38,231 nt of DNA from an uncultured Lachnospiraceae bacterium (GCA_910587635.1 CAJUNB010000001.1:1-38231), one strand, 5' to 3'; counted from the stretch's first letter, positions 15,052 to 24,703 are shown. Numbers and translations are program-made. Notes: a model not told the origin generated them from the sequence alone.

Positions 15052-18000
15052 TTATACGACTTTTACATTGTCTTCTCCAAATACTGTCCCCAGTTCCTGC
15101 AAAAGAACAGTATCCGCCCGGACCCCCATATTGGGAGGCAGCTTTTTCATGGATTTCGGATTCTCAATATAGATAGTCACCCTGTCTTTTCCATCCGAAT
15201 CTCTCAGAATTGTATACAGCCGTTTTTCCTCTTTTTCATATTCTTCCATCGTTCTGAACTTTATCCATACCGTTTTGGTAATTTCTTCAAAAGAAGTAAT
15301 CTGCTCACATATCAGCTTGGCGTCTTTTTCATCCTCTACCGCAACCCTCCCTCTGATAAATACTTTATTGTCCACCGCGAGTTTTGCCGCATTTTTTTCA
15401 TAAACTTTCGGAAACACTACCACTTCCATGCTGCCTGTCAGATCTTCCAATTGTAAAAACGCCATAACTTTATCATTTTTCGTATACTTAATTTTCCGGT
15501 CTGCAATCATTCCCCCTACTGTTACGCTGCTGCCTTCCTGCAATGATACCGTTCCGGTTTCCTCATCCAGCAAAAAGGAAGAAATCATCGTCGTAATATG
15601 TTTTCTCCAGATTGACTCATATTCTTCCAGCGGATGTCCACTGATATAAATGCCAAGCACTTCCTTTTCAAAGGCCAGCAGCATCTCTTTGGAATATTCT
15701 CCCACTTCGGGCAGGCGGATATCGTAATTTTCCTTTTCCTTTTCATCTGCCAGATCAAACAGCGTTATCTGACCTGCCATATTGTTTTTCTTATCCTGAT
15801 GGATACTTTCCATGACCTGTACATAGATACTCATAAACTGCTTTCTCGTTCCACCGAGGTTGTCAAAGGCGCCTGCCTTGATCATGTTCTCCATGCCACG
15901 CTTATTCAGGTCACTTTGTGACACACGTGTCACAAAATCTTTTATATTTTTATAGGGCCCTCTCTTTTCCCGCTCTGTCACAATGCTTTCTATCAACTGT
16001 CTGCCAATACTCTTGATCGCCGTCAGAGCATAGCGAATTGCACGGCCGGACACAGAAAAACCGATTTCTCCTGAATTAATGTCAGGAGGTACGATCTCGA
16101 TGCCCATGCTTCGGCATGTCATAATATATTCCGATACTTTCCTGGGATTATCAATAACAGACGTCAGAAGCGCCGCCATAAACTCCAACGGATAATAATA
16201 CTTCAGCCAGGCAGTCTGATAGGCTACGACAGCATAGCAGGCTGCATGAGATTTATTAAAAGCGTATTTCGCAAAATCCATCATATCGTCATAGATCTGG
16301 CTGGCAGTACGCTCCGGGATACCTCTGGCAATACACCCGGGCACACCTTCCGCCTCATTGCCAAAAATAAAATTGGCCCTCTCTTTTTCCATGACCGACT
16401 GCTTTTTCTTGCTCATGGCCCGTCGCACGAGATCACTTCTTCCCAATGTATAGCCTCCCAGGTCCCGAACGATCTGCATCACCTGCTCCTGATAGACAAT
16501 GCAGCCATAGGTGGAAGACAGAATGGGCTCCAGCTGAGGACAGGAATAGACAATATCCGCTTTGCTATTCTTCCCTCTGATGTACTTGGGAATGAAATCC
16601 ATCGGTCCTGGGCGATACAGGGAAATGCCTGCTATAATGTCCTCTAAATTTTGGGGTTTTAGTTCTTTCATAAAACTTTTCATTCCACCGCTTTCAAGCT
16701 GGAATACCCCTTCATTTTTGCCTGTTCCCAGAGCTTCCAGAACAGCTTTATCATTATAGTCTATTTTGTCAAGATCGATCGTTTTTCCTGTATTTCTCCG
16801 TACATTTTCTACGGCATCCCTGATGACGGTAAGCGTACGAAGACCTAGAAAATCCATTTTCAACAGTCCCAGTTCTTCCAGAGTCGTCATCGTGAACTGT
16901 GTGGTAATAGAACCATCAGACCCCCTGGACAGGGGTACAAATTCATCCGCACTTTCGGGACAGATGACGACACCGGCTGCATGCATGGAGCTGTGTCTGG
17001 GAAGTCCTTCCAGCCTTTTACACATGGCAATCAAACGTCCCACCTGTTCATCAGTTTCCACAAGCGTCCGAAACTCATGGTTTACTTCCAGCGCACGGTC
17101 TATCGTGACATTCAACTCATTGGGTACCATTCTGGCAATAGAATCCACATAACTGTAGGGCAAGTCCATAACACGCCCCACATCCCGAATGACACCTTTG
17201 GCAGCCAATGTACCAAAAGTGACAATCTGTACCACCTTATCTTTCCCGTATTTCTCTCCCACATAATCGATCACTTCCTGCCGCCTTTCATAGCAGAAAT
17301 CAATATCAATATCGGGCATGGATATCCTCTCCGGATTTAAAAACCGTTCAAACAACAGATTGTAGCGGATTGGATCGATATCAGTGATCTTCAGACAATA
17401 AGAAACAATACTGCCGGCCGCACTTCCCCGGCCCGGCCCTACTGCTATTCCATTATTTTTAGCATAATTAATAAAATCCCAGACAATCAGAAAATAATCC
17501 ACATATCCCATTTCCCTGATGACATGCAGCTCATAATCCAACCGATGCTTCAATGTCATACCGATGCTTTCGACTATCGTTTCCGTATCCTGGCCACTGT
17601 ATCTTTCCGCCAGCCCCTCATGACATAATTTATTCAAATAACTCCAGGAGGTAAAGCCTTCCGGCACTTCGAAATGGGGCAGTTTCGTTACGCCGAACTC
17701 AATCTCCACATTGCATCTTTCTGCAATACGCTGGGTGTTTTCCACAGCTTCCCAGGCGTAGGGAAAGAGCCCTTTAATCTCTTCTTCGCTTTTTACATAA
17801 TACTGTCCCCCCACATAGCGCATCCTGTCTTCATCCGCCAGCTTTTTACCGGTCTGAATGCACAAAAGGATATCATGAGCCTGTTCGTCTTCTTCATAGG
17901 TATAGTGCACATCATTGGTTACTACAAGGGGAATGTCCAGTTCTTTGCTCATTTGCAGCAGTACGGTATTCACCGTCTTCTGCTCAGGGATTCCATGATC

Positions 18001-18528
18001 CTGCATCTCCAGGAAATAATTCCCTTTACCAAAACAGGCTTCATACTTTCTGGCCGACTTTTTGGCTTCCTCTACCAGCCCCTTTGCGATATACCGCTGC
18101 ACTTCTCCGGCAAGACAAGCCGACAGGGCGATAATCCCTTCATGAAACTGCTCCAGCACTTCCATATCCACCCGGGGTCTGTAATAGTAACCTTCCGTAA
18201 ATCCCCTGCTGACAATCTTGACAAGGTTCGCGTATCCCGTATTATTTTCCGCCAGAAGTACCAGATGGTAATATCTGTCTTCCCCACCGGTCAGTTCCTT
18301 ATCAAACCGGGAATTCGGCGCCACATACACTTCACAGCCAATAATGGGACGAATACCCGCTTCTCTGGCAGTCCGGTAAAAATCAATTACTCCGTACATA
18401 ACCCCGTGATCGGTAATAGCGGCGCTGTCCATTCCAAGCTCTTTTACCCGCTTTACATATTCTTTTATCTTATTGGAACCGTCCAGAAGCGAATATTCTG
18501 TATGGACGTGCAAATGCGCAAATGCCAT
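15052..18528 (-). CDS. dnaE: DNA polymerase III alpha subunit (DnaE type)
   Basis: A replicative polymerase subunit of 1158 residues. It has an N-terminal PHP domain ('HLHVHTEYSLLDG' at 5-17 and further His/Asp clusters). The polymerase core includes 'GPGRGSAAGSIVSYCL' (about 360) and the catalytic 'MPDIDIDFCYERR' (about 400). A finger region has 'YRPGPMDFIPKYI', and helix-hairpin-helix elements lie in the 'KSIGRQLIESIV' to 'NLGGTRKQ' part (about 830-900). A C-terminal OB fold lies near 985-1060 ('VTVGGMIADRKIKYTKNDKVMAFLQLED' in pieces). It is the E. coli-like DnaE form, not PolC. In Firmicutes it works beside PolC, extending primers on the lagging strand. It heads the pfkA-trmH-proC run. 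Confidence 0.97.
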   Translation of the reverse strand: MAFAHLHVHTEYSLLDGSNKIKEYVKRVKELGMDSAAITDHGVMYGVIDFYRTAREAGIRPIIGCEVYVAPNSRFDKELTGGEDRYYHLVLLAENNTGYANLVKIVSRGFTEGYYYRPRVDMEVLEQFHEGIIALSACLAGEVQRYIAKGLVEEAKKSARKYEACFGKGNYFLEMQDHGIPEQKTVNTVLLQMSKELDIPLVVTNDVHYTYEEDEQAHDILLCIQTGKKLADEDRMRYVGGQYYVKSEEEIKGLFPYAWEAVENTQRIAERCNVEIEFGVTKLPHFEVPEGFTSWSYLNKLCHEGLAERYSGQDTETIVESIGMTLKHRLDYELHVIREMGYVDYFLIVWDFINYAKNNGIAVGPGRGSAAGSIVSYCLKITDIDPIRYNLLFERFLNPERISMPDIDIDFCYERRQEVIDYVGEKYGKDKVVQIVTFGTLAAKGVIRDVGRVMDLPYSYVDSIARMVPNELNVTIDRALEVNHEFRTLVETDEQVGRLIAMCKRLEGLPRHSSMHAAGVVICPESADEFVPLSRGSDGSITTQFTMTTLEELGLLKMDFLGLRTLTVIRDAVENVRRNTGKTIDLDKIDYNDKAVLEALGTGKNEGVFQLESGGMKSFMKELKPQNLEDIIAGISLYRPGPMDFIPKYIRGKNSKADIVYSCPQLEPILSSTYGCIVYQEQVMQIVRDLGGYTLGRSDLVRRAMSKKKQSVMEKERANFIFGNEAEGVPGCIARGIPERTASQIYDDMMDFAKYAFNKSHAACYAVVAYQTAWLKYYYPLEFMAALLTSVIDNPRKVSEYIMTCRSMGIEIVPPDINSGEIGFSVSGRAIRYALTAIKSIGRQLIESIVTEREKRGPYKNIKDFVTRVSQSDLNKRGMENMIKAGAFDNLGGTRKQFMSIYVQVMESIHQDKKNNMAGQITLFDLADEKEKENYDIRLPEVGEYSKEMLLAFEKEVLGIYISGHPLEEYESIWRKHITTMISSFLLDEETGTVSLQEGSSVTVGGMIADRKIKYTKNDKVMAFLQLEDLTGSMEVVVFPKVYEKNAAKLAVDNKVFIRGRVAVEDEKDAKLICEQITSFEEITKTVWIKFRTMEEYEKEEKRLYTILRDSDGKDRVTIYIENPKSMKKLPPNMGVRADTVLLQELGTVFGEDNVKVV

Positions 18529-18643
18529 CTTGTATTGCCTTTCTTCTGTTGTATGGATTGATACTCATTCGGTCGGATTTTTTCTATTATTACATCATGT
18601 TCTCCGCACATCTCAGATGCCCATTCGGGCGAGGTTTTTATAT

Positions 18644-18672
18644 ATTATACCATATTATCCACACAGGAGCAA
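18644..18672 (-). promoter_or_regulatory. Probable dnaE promoter
   Basis: TATAAT (18649-18644) preceded at 17 bp by the weak -35 TTGCTC (18672-18667). The leader of about 110 nt contains a small GCCC-gaat-GGGC hairpin. Confidence 0.4.
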
Positions 18673-18701
18673 CGCGGGCCGCCCTGCAGTGCAGACCATG
18701 C

Positions 18702-18730
18702 AAAAGCCCCGCAGCACGCTGCGGGGCTTT
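18702..18730 (-). terminator. Terminator after metK
   Basis: AAAGCCCCGCAGC pairs with GCTGCGGGGCTTT around a 2-nt loop, 10 bp after the metK stop. The T-run on the minus strand is short (four T). Confidence 0.75.
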
Positions 18731-18739
18731 CAAGCTACT

Positions 18740-19930
18740 TTATGAAATACATTTCTTTAACTCTTCTGCTTTGTCCGTCTTCTCCCAGGGAAGATTCAGA
18801 TCATCACGTCCAAAATGTCCGTAAGCAGCTGTCTGCTTATAGATAGGACGGCGTAAATCCAGCATCTTTATAATACCCGCCGGACGCAGGTCAAAATTAT
18901 CCCGAATGACCTCTACCAGTTTCTCATCAGACACTTTTCCTGTTCCGAATGTGTCTACCATGACAGAAGTAGGCTGAGCCACACCGATTGCATAGGAGAG
19001 CTGGATCTCGCATCTGTCAGCCAGTCCTGCCGCTACAATATTTTTTGCTACATAGCGGGCTGCATATGCTGCAGAACGGTCTACTTTCGTGCAATCCTTC
19101 CCGGAGAAAGCCCCGCCGCCATGGCGCGCATAACCGCCATAGGTATCTACGATAATCTTCCGGCCAGTCAGTCCTGCGTCCCCATGCGGCCCACCGATAA
19201 CGAAACGTCCCGTAGGATTAATAAAGAATTTCGTATTGTCATCAATCAGTTCCTTTGGAAGAATCACATCAAATACATATTTTTTAATATCTTCGTGGAT
19301 CTGCTCCTGTGTCACATCTGCATCATGCTGTGTGGACAAAACAACAGCTTCCAGGCGTTTTGGTCTGCCGTTTTCGTCATATTCCACTGAGACCTGGCTC
19401 TTGCCGTCCGGCCTCAAGTATTTCAAAGTACCGTCTTTTCTCACCTTTGTCAACTGCAGTGCCAGTTTATGAGCCAGAGAAATCGGATAAGGCATATATT
19501 CCGGCGTCTCGTTTGTAGCATAGCCAAACATCATCCCCTGATCGCCGGCACCGATCGCCTCGATCTCTGCATCGGACATTTTGTTTTCTTTAGCCTCCAA
19601 AGCCTTATCTACACCCATGGCAATATCGGAAGACTGCTCGTCAATCGCTACCAGTACAGCACATGTATTCCCATCAAATCCGTATTCCGACCTGTCATAA
19701 CCGATTTCTTTCACCGTATTCCGTACGATTTTCTGAATATCCACATAGGCATTGGTAGTAATCTCTCCTGTCACCAGCACAAAACCGGTGCAGGCAGCTG
19801 TTTCACATGCCACTCTGCTCATAGGATCTTTTTCCATCAATGCATCTAAAATGGCATCTGACACAGCATCGCACATTTTGTCAGGATGCCCTTCTGTTAC
19901 TGATTCTGATGTAAATAAACGTTTTTCCAT
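18740..19930 (-). CDS. metK: S-adenosylmethionine synthetase
   Basis: It makes S-adenosylmethionine from methionine and ATP, acting as a Mg/K-dependent tetramer. It is 396 residues, normal for the family. 'SESVTEGHPDKMCD' (8-21) holds the ATP-binding His. 'GAGDQGMMFGYATNE' is the signature near 118-132. 'GGPHGDAGLTGRKIIVDTYGG' (in parts, about 258-278) is the phosphate loop with conserved Asp and Lys. 'GGGAFSGKDCTKVDRSAAY' follows. Start: the ATG at 19930 follows AGGAGG by about six bases. Upstream in-frame codons to 19969 are not family sequence. It is controlled by the SAM-I riboswitch at 20143-20240, a direct product feedback. Confidence 0.97.
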   Translation of the reverse strand: MEKRLFTSESVTEGHPDKMCDAVSDAILDALMEKDPMSRVACETAACTGFVLVTGEITTNAYVDIQKIVRNTVKEIGYDRSEYGFDGNTCAVLVAIDEQSSDIAMGVDKALEAKENKMSDAEIEAIGAGDQGMMFGYATNETPEYMPYPISLAHKLALQLTKVRKDGTLKYLRPDGKSQVSVEYDENGRPKRLEAVVLSTQHDADVTQEQIHEDIKKYVFDVILPKELIDDNTKFFINPTGRFVIGGPHGDAGLTGRKIIVDTYGGYARHGGGAFSGKDCTKVDRSAAYAARYVAKNIVAAGLADRCEIQLSYAIGVAQPTSVMVDTFGTGKVSDEKLVEVIRDNFDLRPAGIIKMLDLRRPIYKQTAAYGHFGRDDLNLPWEKTDKAEELKKCIS

Positions 19931-19977
19931 CTCTTTTCCTCCTTGATAATGTCTTTGTAAGTTGTACATGAAAGAAT

Positions 19978-20089
19978 CGCTTTAGCGCAGCATTCCTCTC
20001 CACGAGCTGCCTGTCAAAAGAATCGCGCCCGCGCGATTCCCCGCGCGCGAGCGGTGCGCTTTAGCGCAATATTCCTCTCCGCGAGCTGC
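19978..20089. repeat. Pair of 33-bp direct repeats around a hairpin in the metK leader
   Basis: Copies at 19978-20010 and 20057-20089 share 30 of 33 bases, each starting CGCTTTAGCGCA and ending GAGCTGC. Between them lies the perfect hairpin GAATCGCG/CGCGATTC (20020-20039). A diverged member of the same family is at 34771-34845. The unit lies after the riboswitch terminator and before the metK ribosome site, so it is part of the transcribed leader. Confidence 0.7.
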
Positions 20090-20093
20090 GCAT

Positions 20094-20120
20094 AAAAAAG
20101 TCCGCTCATTAAGCGGACTT
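20094..20120 (-). terminator. Riboswitch terminator before metK
   Basis: Stem AAGTCCGCTT/AAGCGGACTT followed by six T residues on the minus strand, 22 nt after the aptamer. It is the OFF structure of the SAM riboswitch. Confidence 0.85.
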
Positions 20121-20142
20121 GATTGTGTCTGATACTCAAATC

Positions 20143-20240
20143 CTCTTATTGTTCGATTTACTCGCTCAGGTTGGCACCTTCCTACTGGGGTTGCCGTGGC
20201 TTCACAGGTCCTATGTACCTCCACCACTCTGAATAAGAGA
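20143..20240 (-). promoter_or_regulatory. SAM-I (S-box) riboswitch
   Basis: On the minus strand the P1 arms CTCTTATT (20239-20232) and AATAAGAG (20150-20143) close the aptamer. Inside are the conserved S-box blocks GTGGTGGAGGTAC, TGTGAAGCC, CGGCAACC and AAGGTGCCAA. The terminator at 20094-20120 follows directly. Excess SAM should stabilise the aptamer and stop transcription before metK. Confidence 0.95.
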
Positions 20241-20272
20241 AATAGTCAATATGGAATTTTCATATCACAAAC

Positions 20273-20301
20273 AGCATACACCTGTATATATGACCTGTCA
20301 A
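20273..20301 (-). promoter_or_regulatory. Promoter of the riboswitch-metK transcript
   Basis: TTGACA (20301-20296), 17 bp, TATGCT (20278-20273) on the minus strand, about 33 bp before the aptamer. Confidence 0.65.
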
Positions 20302-20331
20302 CTGTTTTGCATTAATTTTATCCGGTAATTT

Positions 20332-21624
20332 TTACCCGATCCGAAGTTTAAATTTTTGCAATGCCTTATCAGTATCTACAATTTCAATTTGTGCTCCCAG
20401 GTTATTTAATTTCTGAGGAAAATCTTCATATCCTCTCTCGATATAGCGGATCTCGTCGATAGTCGTAAAACCCTCAGCCGCCAACCCTGCGAGAACAAGC
20501 GCCGCCCCCGCGCGCAAGTCAGGCGCCGTGATGCCTGCACCTGTATACTTGTCCACACCGTCGATAATCGCCGTATTTCCTTCCACCTTAATGCTGGCTC
20601 CCATACGGGTCAATTCATCCACATATTTAAATCTGTTTTCAAAGATACTTTCTGTGACAATACTCGTTCCCCCGGAAAGTCCCAGAGCCACTGCTATCTG
20701 AGGCTGCATGTCCGTCGGAAACCCCGGATAGGGCAATGTTTTTACATGGGTATGCGTCAGTTTTCTGGAAGCTACTACCCGTACTGCATCGTCCGATTCC
20801 TCCACCTCACAGCCTATTTCCAGCAGCTTCGCACTGATAGACTCCAAATGTTTGGGAATTACATTTTTGACAGTAATGTCACCTTTTGTCACCGCCGCGG
20901 CGAACATAAAAGTACCCGCTTCGATCTGATCCGGTATAATCGTATATTCAGTCCGGTGCAGCTTGGATACCCCTCTGATACGAATTACATCCGTACCTGC
21001 ACCTTTGATATTGGCTCCCATACTGTTCAGAAAGTTGGCGAGATCTACCACATGAGGCTCTTTTGCCGCATTTTCTATAATCGTAAGGCCTTCTGCCATA
21101 ACAGCCGCCATCATGACATTGATTGTCGCCCCTACTGTTACCACATCCATATAGATATGGTTCCCCCGCAGCGCTTCTGCCTCTGCAATAATAAGGCCAT
21201 GGGCAATCTTTACACTGGCTCCCAACGCCTTAAAACCTTTGATGTGCTGATCAATTGGCCGGCTGCCTATATTGCAGCCTCCCGGCAGAGCCACTTCCGC
21301 CTTTTTGTACTTTCCAAGAAGAGCCCCCAGCAAGTAATAAGACGCTCTTATTTTTTTAATATAGTCACCTTCAATCACAACATCATGAATCTGAGATCCG
21401 TTGATCTTAACGGTATGTCTGTCGACACGTTCCACAATTCCACCGATACTGGAAATCGCCTGCAACAATACATTTGTATCCCGTACATCAGGCATATTTT
21501 CTATCATTACAGTCTCATCCGTCATAATGGAAGCGGCCAGAATAGCAAGCGCAGCATTTTTCGCTCCGCCTATTTCCACCTCTCCTACTAACGGGCTTCC
21601 ACCTTTTATTGCATATTGTTCCAT
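20332..21624 (-). CDS. murA: UDP-N-acetylglucosamine 1-carboxyvinyltransferase
   Basis: The first committed step of peptidoglycan synthesis: enolpyruvyl transfer from PEP to UDP-GlcNAc. At 430 residues it has the usual size. The N-terminal 'GGSPLVGEVEIGGAKNAAL' (8-26) carries the conserved Lys22 and Asn23. The active-site loop 'ALPGGCNIGSRPIDQHI' has Cys117, the residue attacked by fosfomycin, so no Cys-to-Asp resistance form is present. Later come 'PDQIEAGTFM' and 'PGFPTDMQPQ'. Firmicutes often have two paralogs and I cannot say which this is. It lies 61 bp after the M23 peptidase gene and is probably transcribed with it. Confidence 0.95.
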   Translation of the reverse strand: MEQYAIKGGSPLVGEVEIGGAKNAALAILAASIMTDETVMIENMPDVRDTNVLLQAISSIGGIVERVDRHTVKINGSQIHDVVIEGDYIKKIRASYYLLGALLGKYKKAEVALPGGCNIGSRPIDQHIKGFKALGASVKIAHGLIIAEAEALRGNHIYMDVVTVGATINVMMAAVMAEGLTIIENAAKEPHVVDLANFLNSMGANIKGAGTDVIRIRGVSKLHRTEYTIIPDQIEAGTFMFAAAVTKGDITVKNVIPKHLESISAKLLEIGCEVEESDDAVRVVASRKLTHTHVKTLPYPGFPTDMQPQIAVALGLSGGTSIVTESIFENRFKYVDELTRMGASIKVEGNTAIIDGVDKYTGAGITAPDLRAGAALVLAGLAAEGFTTIDEIRYIERGYEDFPQKLNNLGAQIEIVDTDKALQKFKLRIG

Positions 21625-21685
21625 TTTTCAACCTCTGAAATTTAAGACTATTAAGTAGTATACCACATTTCTCTCATTTGTAAAG

Positions 21686-23254
21686 TCAGCTCAGGTAATT
21701 CAGCGGATTGACCTGAGAACCGCCTATCAATATTTCGAAATGAACATGGGGTCCGGTACTTCGACCGGTATTTCCGCTGAGAGCAATTTTCTGCCCCTGG
21801 GATACTTTCTGTCCCGCCGAAACAAGCACTTTACTCAGATGACCGTATCTTGTCTGTCTGCCGTCACCATGTTCGATATAGACCACATAGCCATAACCGC
21901 TTCCCCAGCCTGCTTTCGTAACCACACCGTCACAGGATGCCATAACTGCCGTTCCGATCGGTGTCGCCCAGTCAATTCCCTTGTGATTAGAAGACGCTCC
22001 CTTTGTCGGCGCATTTCTCCTGCCAAAACCGGAAGAAAGGCGTCCTCCGGAAATCGGCTTGATATAGGTGGGCGGTATTTTCGTCCCTCTCTCCACGATC
22101 TTGGGCACCGCTTCTATCGTCACTTCTTCTTTCTGGATATCCCGCGCCGTTTCCGAATCATTCCGATAGGAAACGACGGCCACTACCCGCCTGTGTCCCG
22201 CGGACGGTTCCTGTCTTGTCACTTTCTCTGTTGTATACCAGCTGTCATTATCTATATAGACAACTTCCGCATCATAGTCTTCTTCATAATACTGCTGCTC
22301 CTGACGGACGACTGACAGCTCCGGCTCCGGTGATGTCACAATAATCTCATCGCCTACCCGTATCGTAGCACCGGCATCTTCTATAGTGGGATTGATGTCG
22401 ATCAGCTTGTCCATTGTCAGGCCATTGTCTTCCGCGATTTGAGACAGAGTATCTCCTGCCACCACTTCATAGATCTTATCTTTTTCTTCTTCCTTTGTGA
22501 CCTGTTCTATGGCCTCCTGGAGAGGTGTCACATCTTCCGGGGGCAGATAGGCTTCCACCACTTCGATAGGATCTCCATATGCCAAAGATACGAGTCCCAA
22601 CTCATAATCCGAAAAATCCTTCTCTTTTTCCGGCTCAATTTCTGCAAACACCTGATTCAGCCATGCATCCAGCCCCGAAGAAATACGGAAATCTCTGCTT
22701 TTTTCCGCCTCCAGCTTTTCCTCTTCCTTATTTATGATCTGTGTTGTCAGCACATTTAATTCCCGCGCCGGATCCATAACAAGACGGACACTATATTGAT
22801 CTTTATCGTCATATTTATCCAGCACTGCATTCAAAAGCGCCACCACTTCTTCTGTACTTCCCAGATTGACTGTAAAATCATTGATTTTTACCATATAGGA
22901 ACGATGCAGTGTTTCTTTCACGCTGGCTCTCATGACCTGCTCCATGTTGGAAATGATTGTCTCTTCCGAGTCCACCTTACCGAAATATACTTCATCTCCT
23001 TCTACAGCCACTTCCGCTTCCAACAATACAGGTGTATCACTTTCTGAAGCAATTTGCAGCCTGGCAGATCGTACATATTCTTCCATATCTTCCCGGGCAC
23101 TGACTCCCACTGCCACACCATTGAGAGATACGTAAAATATATTATTACCCTGGCTGACCGGTTTCATATAATAAGGCAGGAAAAAAGAGCTGGCAATGAT
23201 TGCCATGCACAATCCTTTTATATATCCCCATTTTATTTTTTTCCAATTATTCAT
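21686..23254 (-). CDS. Secreted or membrane-anchored LysM-G5-M23 peptidase
   Basis: An envelope protein of 522 residues. An N-terminal hydrophobic segment (about 9-30) is a signal or anchor. A 200-residue extracellular region rich in Glu follows, then a LysM peptidoglycan-binding domain (261-306, 'VAGDTLSQIAEDNGL') and a G5-like domain (about 313-392). A C-terminal M23 metallopeptidase runs from about 405 to 520. Its zinc ligands are visible: H424 and D428 ('SNHKGIDWA'), and H503 and H505 ('GPHVHFE'); H472 ('YGHLS') also fits. It should cut peptidoglycan cross-links, or serve as an activator in spore or cell division. The peptidase motifs are complete, unlike degenerate SpoIIQ-type relatives. 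The next gene is murA, also a wall gene. Confidence 0.93.
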   Translation of the reverse strand: MNNWKKIKWGYIKGLCMAIIASSFFLPYYMKPVSQGNNIFYVSLNGVAVGVSAREDMEEYVRSARLQIASESDTPVLLEAEVAVEGDEVYFGKVDSEETIISNMEQVMRASVKETLHRSYMVKINDFTVNLGSTEEVVALLNAVLDKYDDKDQYSVRLVMDPARELNVLTTQIINKEEEKLEAEKSRDFRISSGLDAWLNQVFAEIEPEKEKDFSDYELGLVSLAYGDPIEVVEAYLPPEDVTPLQEAIEQVTKEEEKDKIYEVVAGDTLSQIAEDNGLTMDKLIDINPTIEDAGATIRVGDEIIVTSPEPELSVVRQEQQYYEEDYDAEVVYIDNDSWYTTEKVTRQEPSAGHRRVVAVVSYRNDSETARDIQKEEVTIEAVPKIVERGTKIPPTYIKPISGGRLSSGFGRRNAPTKGASSNHKGIDWATPIGTAVMASCDGVVTKAGWGSGYGYVVYIEHGDGRQTRYGHLSKVLVSAGQKVSQGQKIALSGNTGRSTGPHVHFEILIGGSQVNPLNYLS

Positions 23255-23283
23255 TGATCCACTTTCCCATGTACGAGTATACA

Positions 23284-23313
23284 GATATTACAGAGTTCTT
23301 GAAAAAATATACA
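23284..23313 (-). promoter_or_regulatory. Possible promoter of the M23 peptidase gene
   Basis: TTGTAT (23313-23308), 18 bp, TAATAT (23289-23284) on the minus strand. Both hexamers are imperfect. Confidence 0.35.
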
Positions 23314-23483
23314 ATCCTGTAATATTTTTGAAACAGTTTTATTCTAACAGTTACTATTTTACTTGTAAAGATTTTTCCTGTTTCTCTACCAAGTCCACCG
23401 TCATTGAGGTATACTGAATTTGTACTCTCGATGAATGAAAAAGAATCCTGCCAGGCAATTTTCCATCAGACAAGGAGGCCCCC

Positions 23484-24701
23484 ATGCAATCCATTATTTT
23501 TCATATCGATGTCAATTCCGCCTATTTAAGCTGGACAGCTCTCGAGCAGCTCAAAAAAGGAGCATACCAGGATCTGCGGCAAATACCTGCCATCATTGGC
23601 GGTGATATGGAAAAACGCCATGGTGTCGTCCTGGCTAAATCTATTCCCGCTAAAAAATATGGCATTCAAACCGGAGAACCCGTTGTCAATGCCTTTCGAA
23701 AATGCCCTTCCCTCGTCATGGCAGCACCTGATCATACCCTGTATGCCCAGCGTTCCCGGGAATTTATGTCATATCTGTTACAAATCTGCCCTGATATCGA
23801 ACAGGTCAGTGTTGATGAATGCTATATGGACTATACGCCAGTTTCAGAAAACTATACATCTCCTGAAATCTGTGCAGACATGATACGTCAAAATATTCTG
23901 AAGCAATTCGGTTTTACGGTAAATATCGGGATTTCCGACCGGAAGGTACTCGCAAAGATGGCATCGGATTTTAAAAAACCCAATCTGACCCATACCCTGT
24001 ATCTGGCAGAAATAGAAAAAAAGATGTGGCCGCTTCCCGTTTCTTCTTTGTATATGTGTGGAAAATCCAGCCAGGAAGCATTGAAAAAACTGGAAATCCT
24101 TACCATCGGAGACCTCGCCCACTCCGACCCGGAAATATTGCAGTCCCATATGAAAAGCCATGGCAGGTTACTCTGGGAATATGCCAATGGCATTGATCGC
24201 TCCACCGTGCTGTCAGAGCCGGCAAAAGCCAAAGGCATCGGCAATTCTATTACACTGGCCCAGGACGCTCTCACCCCGGACCAGGCCAGACCGGCTCTTC
24301 TATCCCTGGCCGAATCCGTAGCCTCTCGTCTACGGGCTAAAGGACAGCGTGCCATGATGGAAACGATCGAAATCAAATATGCAGATTTTCAGACGGTTTC
24401 CCATCAGACTTCTTTCCCGTCTCCTGTGGATTCTGACCAGATTATCTATGAAACTGCCTGCAAACTATTTGATGAGACGTGGAATCGCTCTCCTGTCAGA
24501 CTGCTCGGTATCCGCACTGCAAAGCTCGTTCAGACTTCTGAGCCGGTACAGCTTACCCTCTTTGACCTGACGCAGCCCGAACGTTTCGAAAAACAGCATA
24601 AACTGAATGAAGCAATCGACACCATCCGAAAAAAATACGGAGAAAAAGCTATTGTCCGTGGCAGTCTGCTGTCCAAAAATAATGAGTTTCAAAAACATTA
24701 A
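23484..24701 (+). CDS. dinB: DNA polymerase IV, Y family
   Basis: A translesion DNA polymerase of 405 residues. The catalytic acidic residues are D9 ('FHIDVNSAY') and D111/E112 ('VSVDECYMDY'). Y14 sits where Y-family polymerases have the steric gate. The fingers motif 'GVVLAKSIPAKKYGI' (47-61) and the thumb HhH-like 'LEILTIGDLAHSDPEIL' follow, then the little-finger domain. The motif 'QLTLF' near residue 377 matches the beta-clamp-binding consensus. Start at 23484 with AAGGAGG seven bases upstream. No LexA box of the CGAAC-N4-GTTCG form is visible in the 228-bp upstream region. It is the first plus-strand gene after the recombinase and ends two bases before the convergent flavin reductase gene. 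Confidence 0.95.
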   Translation: MQSIIFHIDVNSAYLSWTALEQLKKGAYQDLRQIPAIIGGDMEKRHGVVLAKSIPAKKYGIQTGEPVVNAFRKCPSLVMAAPDHTLYAQRSREFMSYLLQICPDIEQVSVDECYMDYTPVSENYTSPEICADMIRQNILKQFGFTVNIGISDRKVLAKMASDFKKPNLTHTLYLAEIEKKMWPLPVSSLYMCGKSSQEALKKLEILTIGDLAHSDPEILQSHMKSHGRLLWEYANGIDRSTVLSEPAKAKGIGNSITLAQDALTPDQARPALLSLAESVASRLRAKGQRAMMETIEIKYADFQTVSHQTSFPSPVDSDQIIYETACKLFDETWNRSPVRLLGIRTAKLVQTSEPVQLTLFDLTQPERFEKQHKLNEAIDTIRKKYGEKAIVRGSLLSKNNEFQKH

Positions 24702-24703
24702 GA

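Noticed and set aside
17674..18561. Plus-strand open frame of 295 codons
   Set aside because: It lies wholly antisense to the dnaE N-terminal region, and no motif is recognisable.
18530..18640. Leader peptide or attenuator before dnaE
   Set aside because: Only a two-codon ATG-ATG-TAA and a 4-bp hairpin are present, which is not enough to support regulation.
19982..20227. Minus-strand open frame of 81 codons before metK
   Set aside because: It covers the SAM riboswitch, terminator and repeats. The RNA structure explains the region.
23255..23483. LexA (SOS) operator before dinB
   Set aside because: No CGAAC-N4-GTTCG or close variant is visible in the upstream 228 bp.
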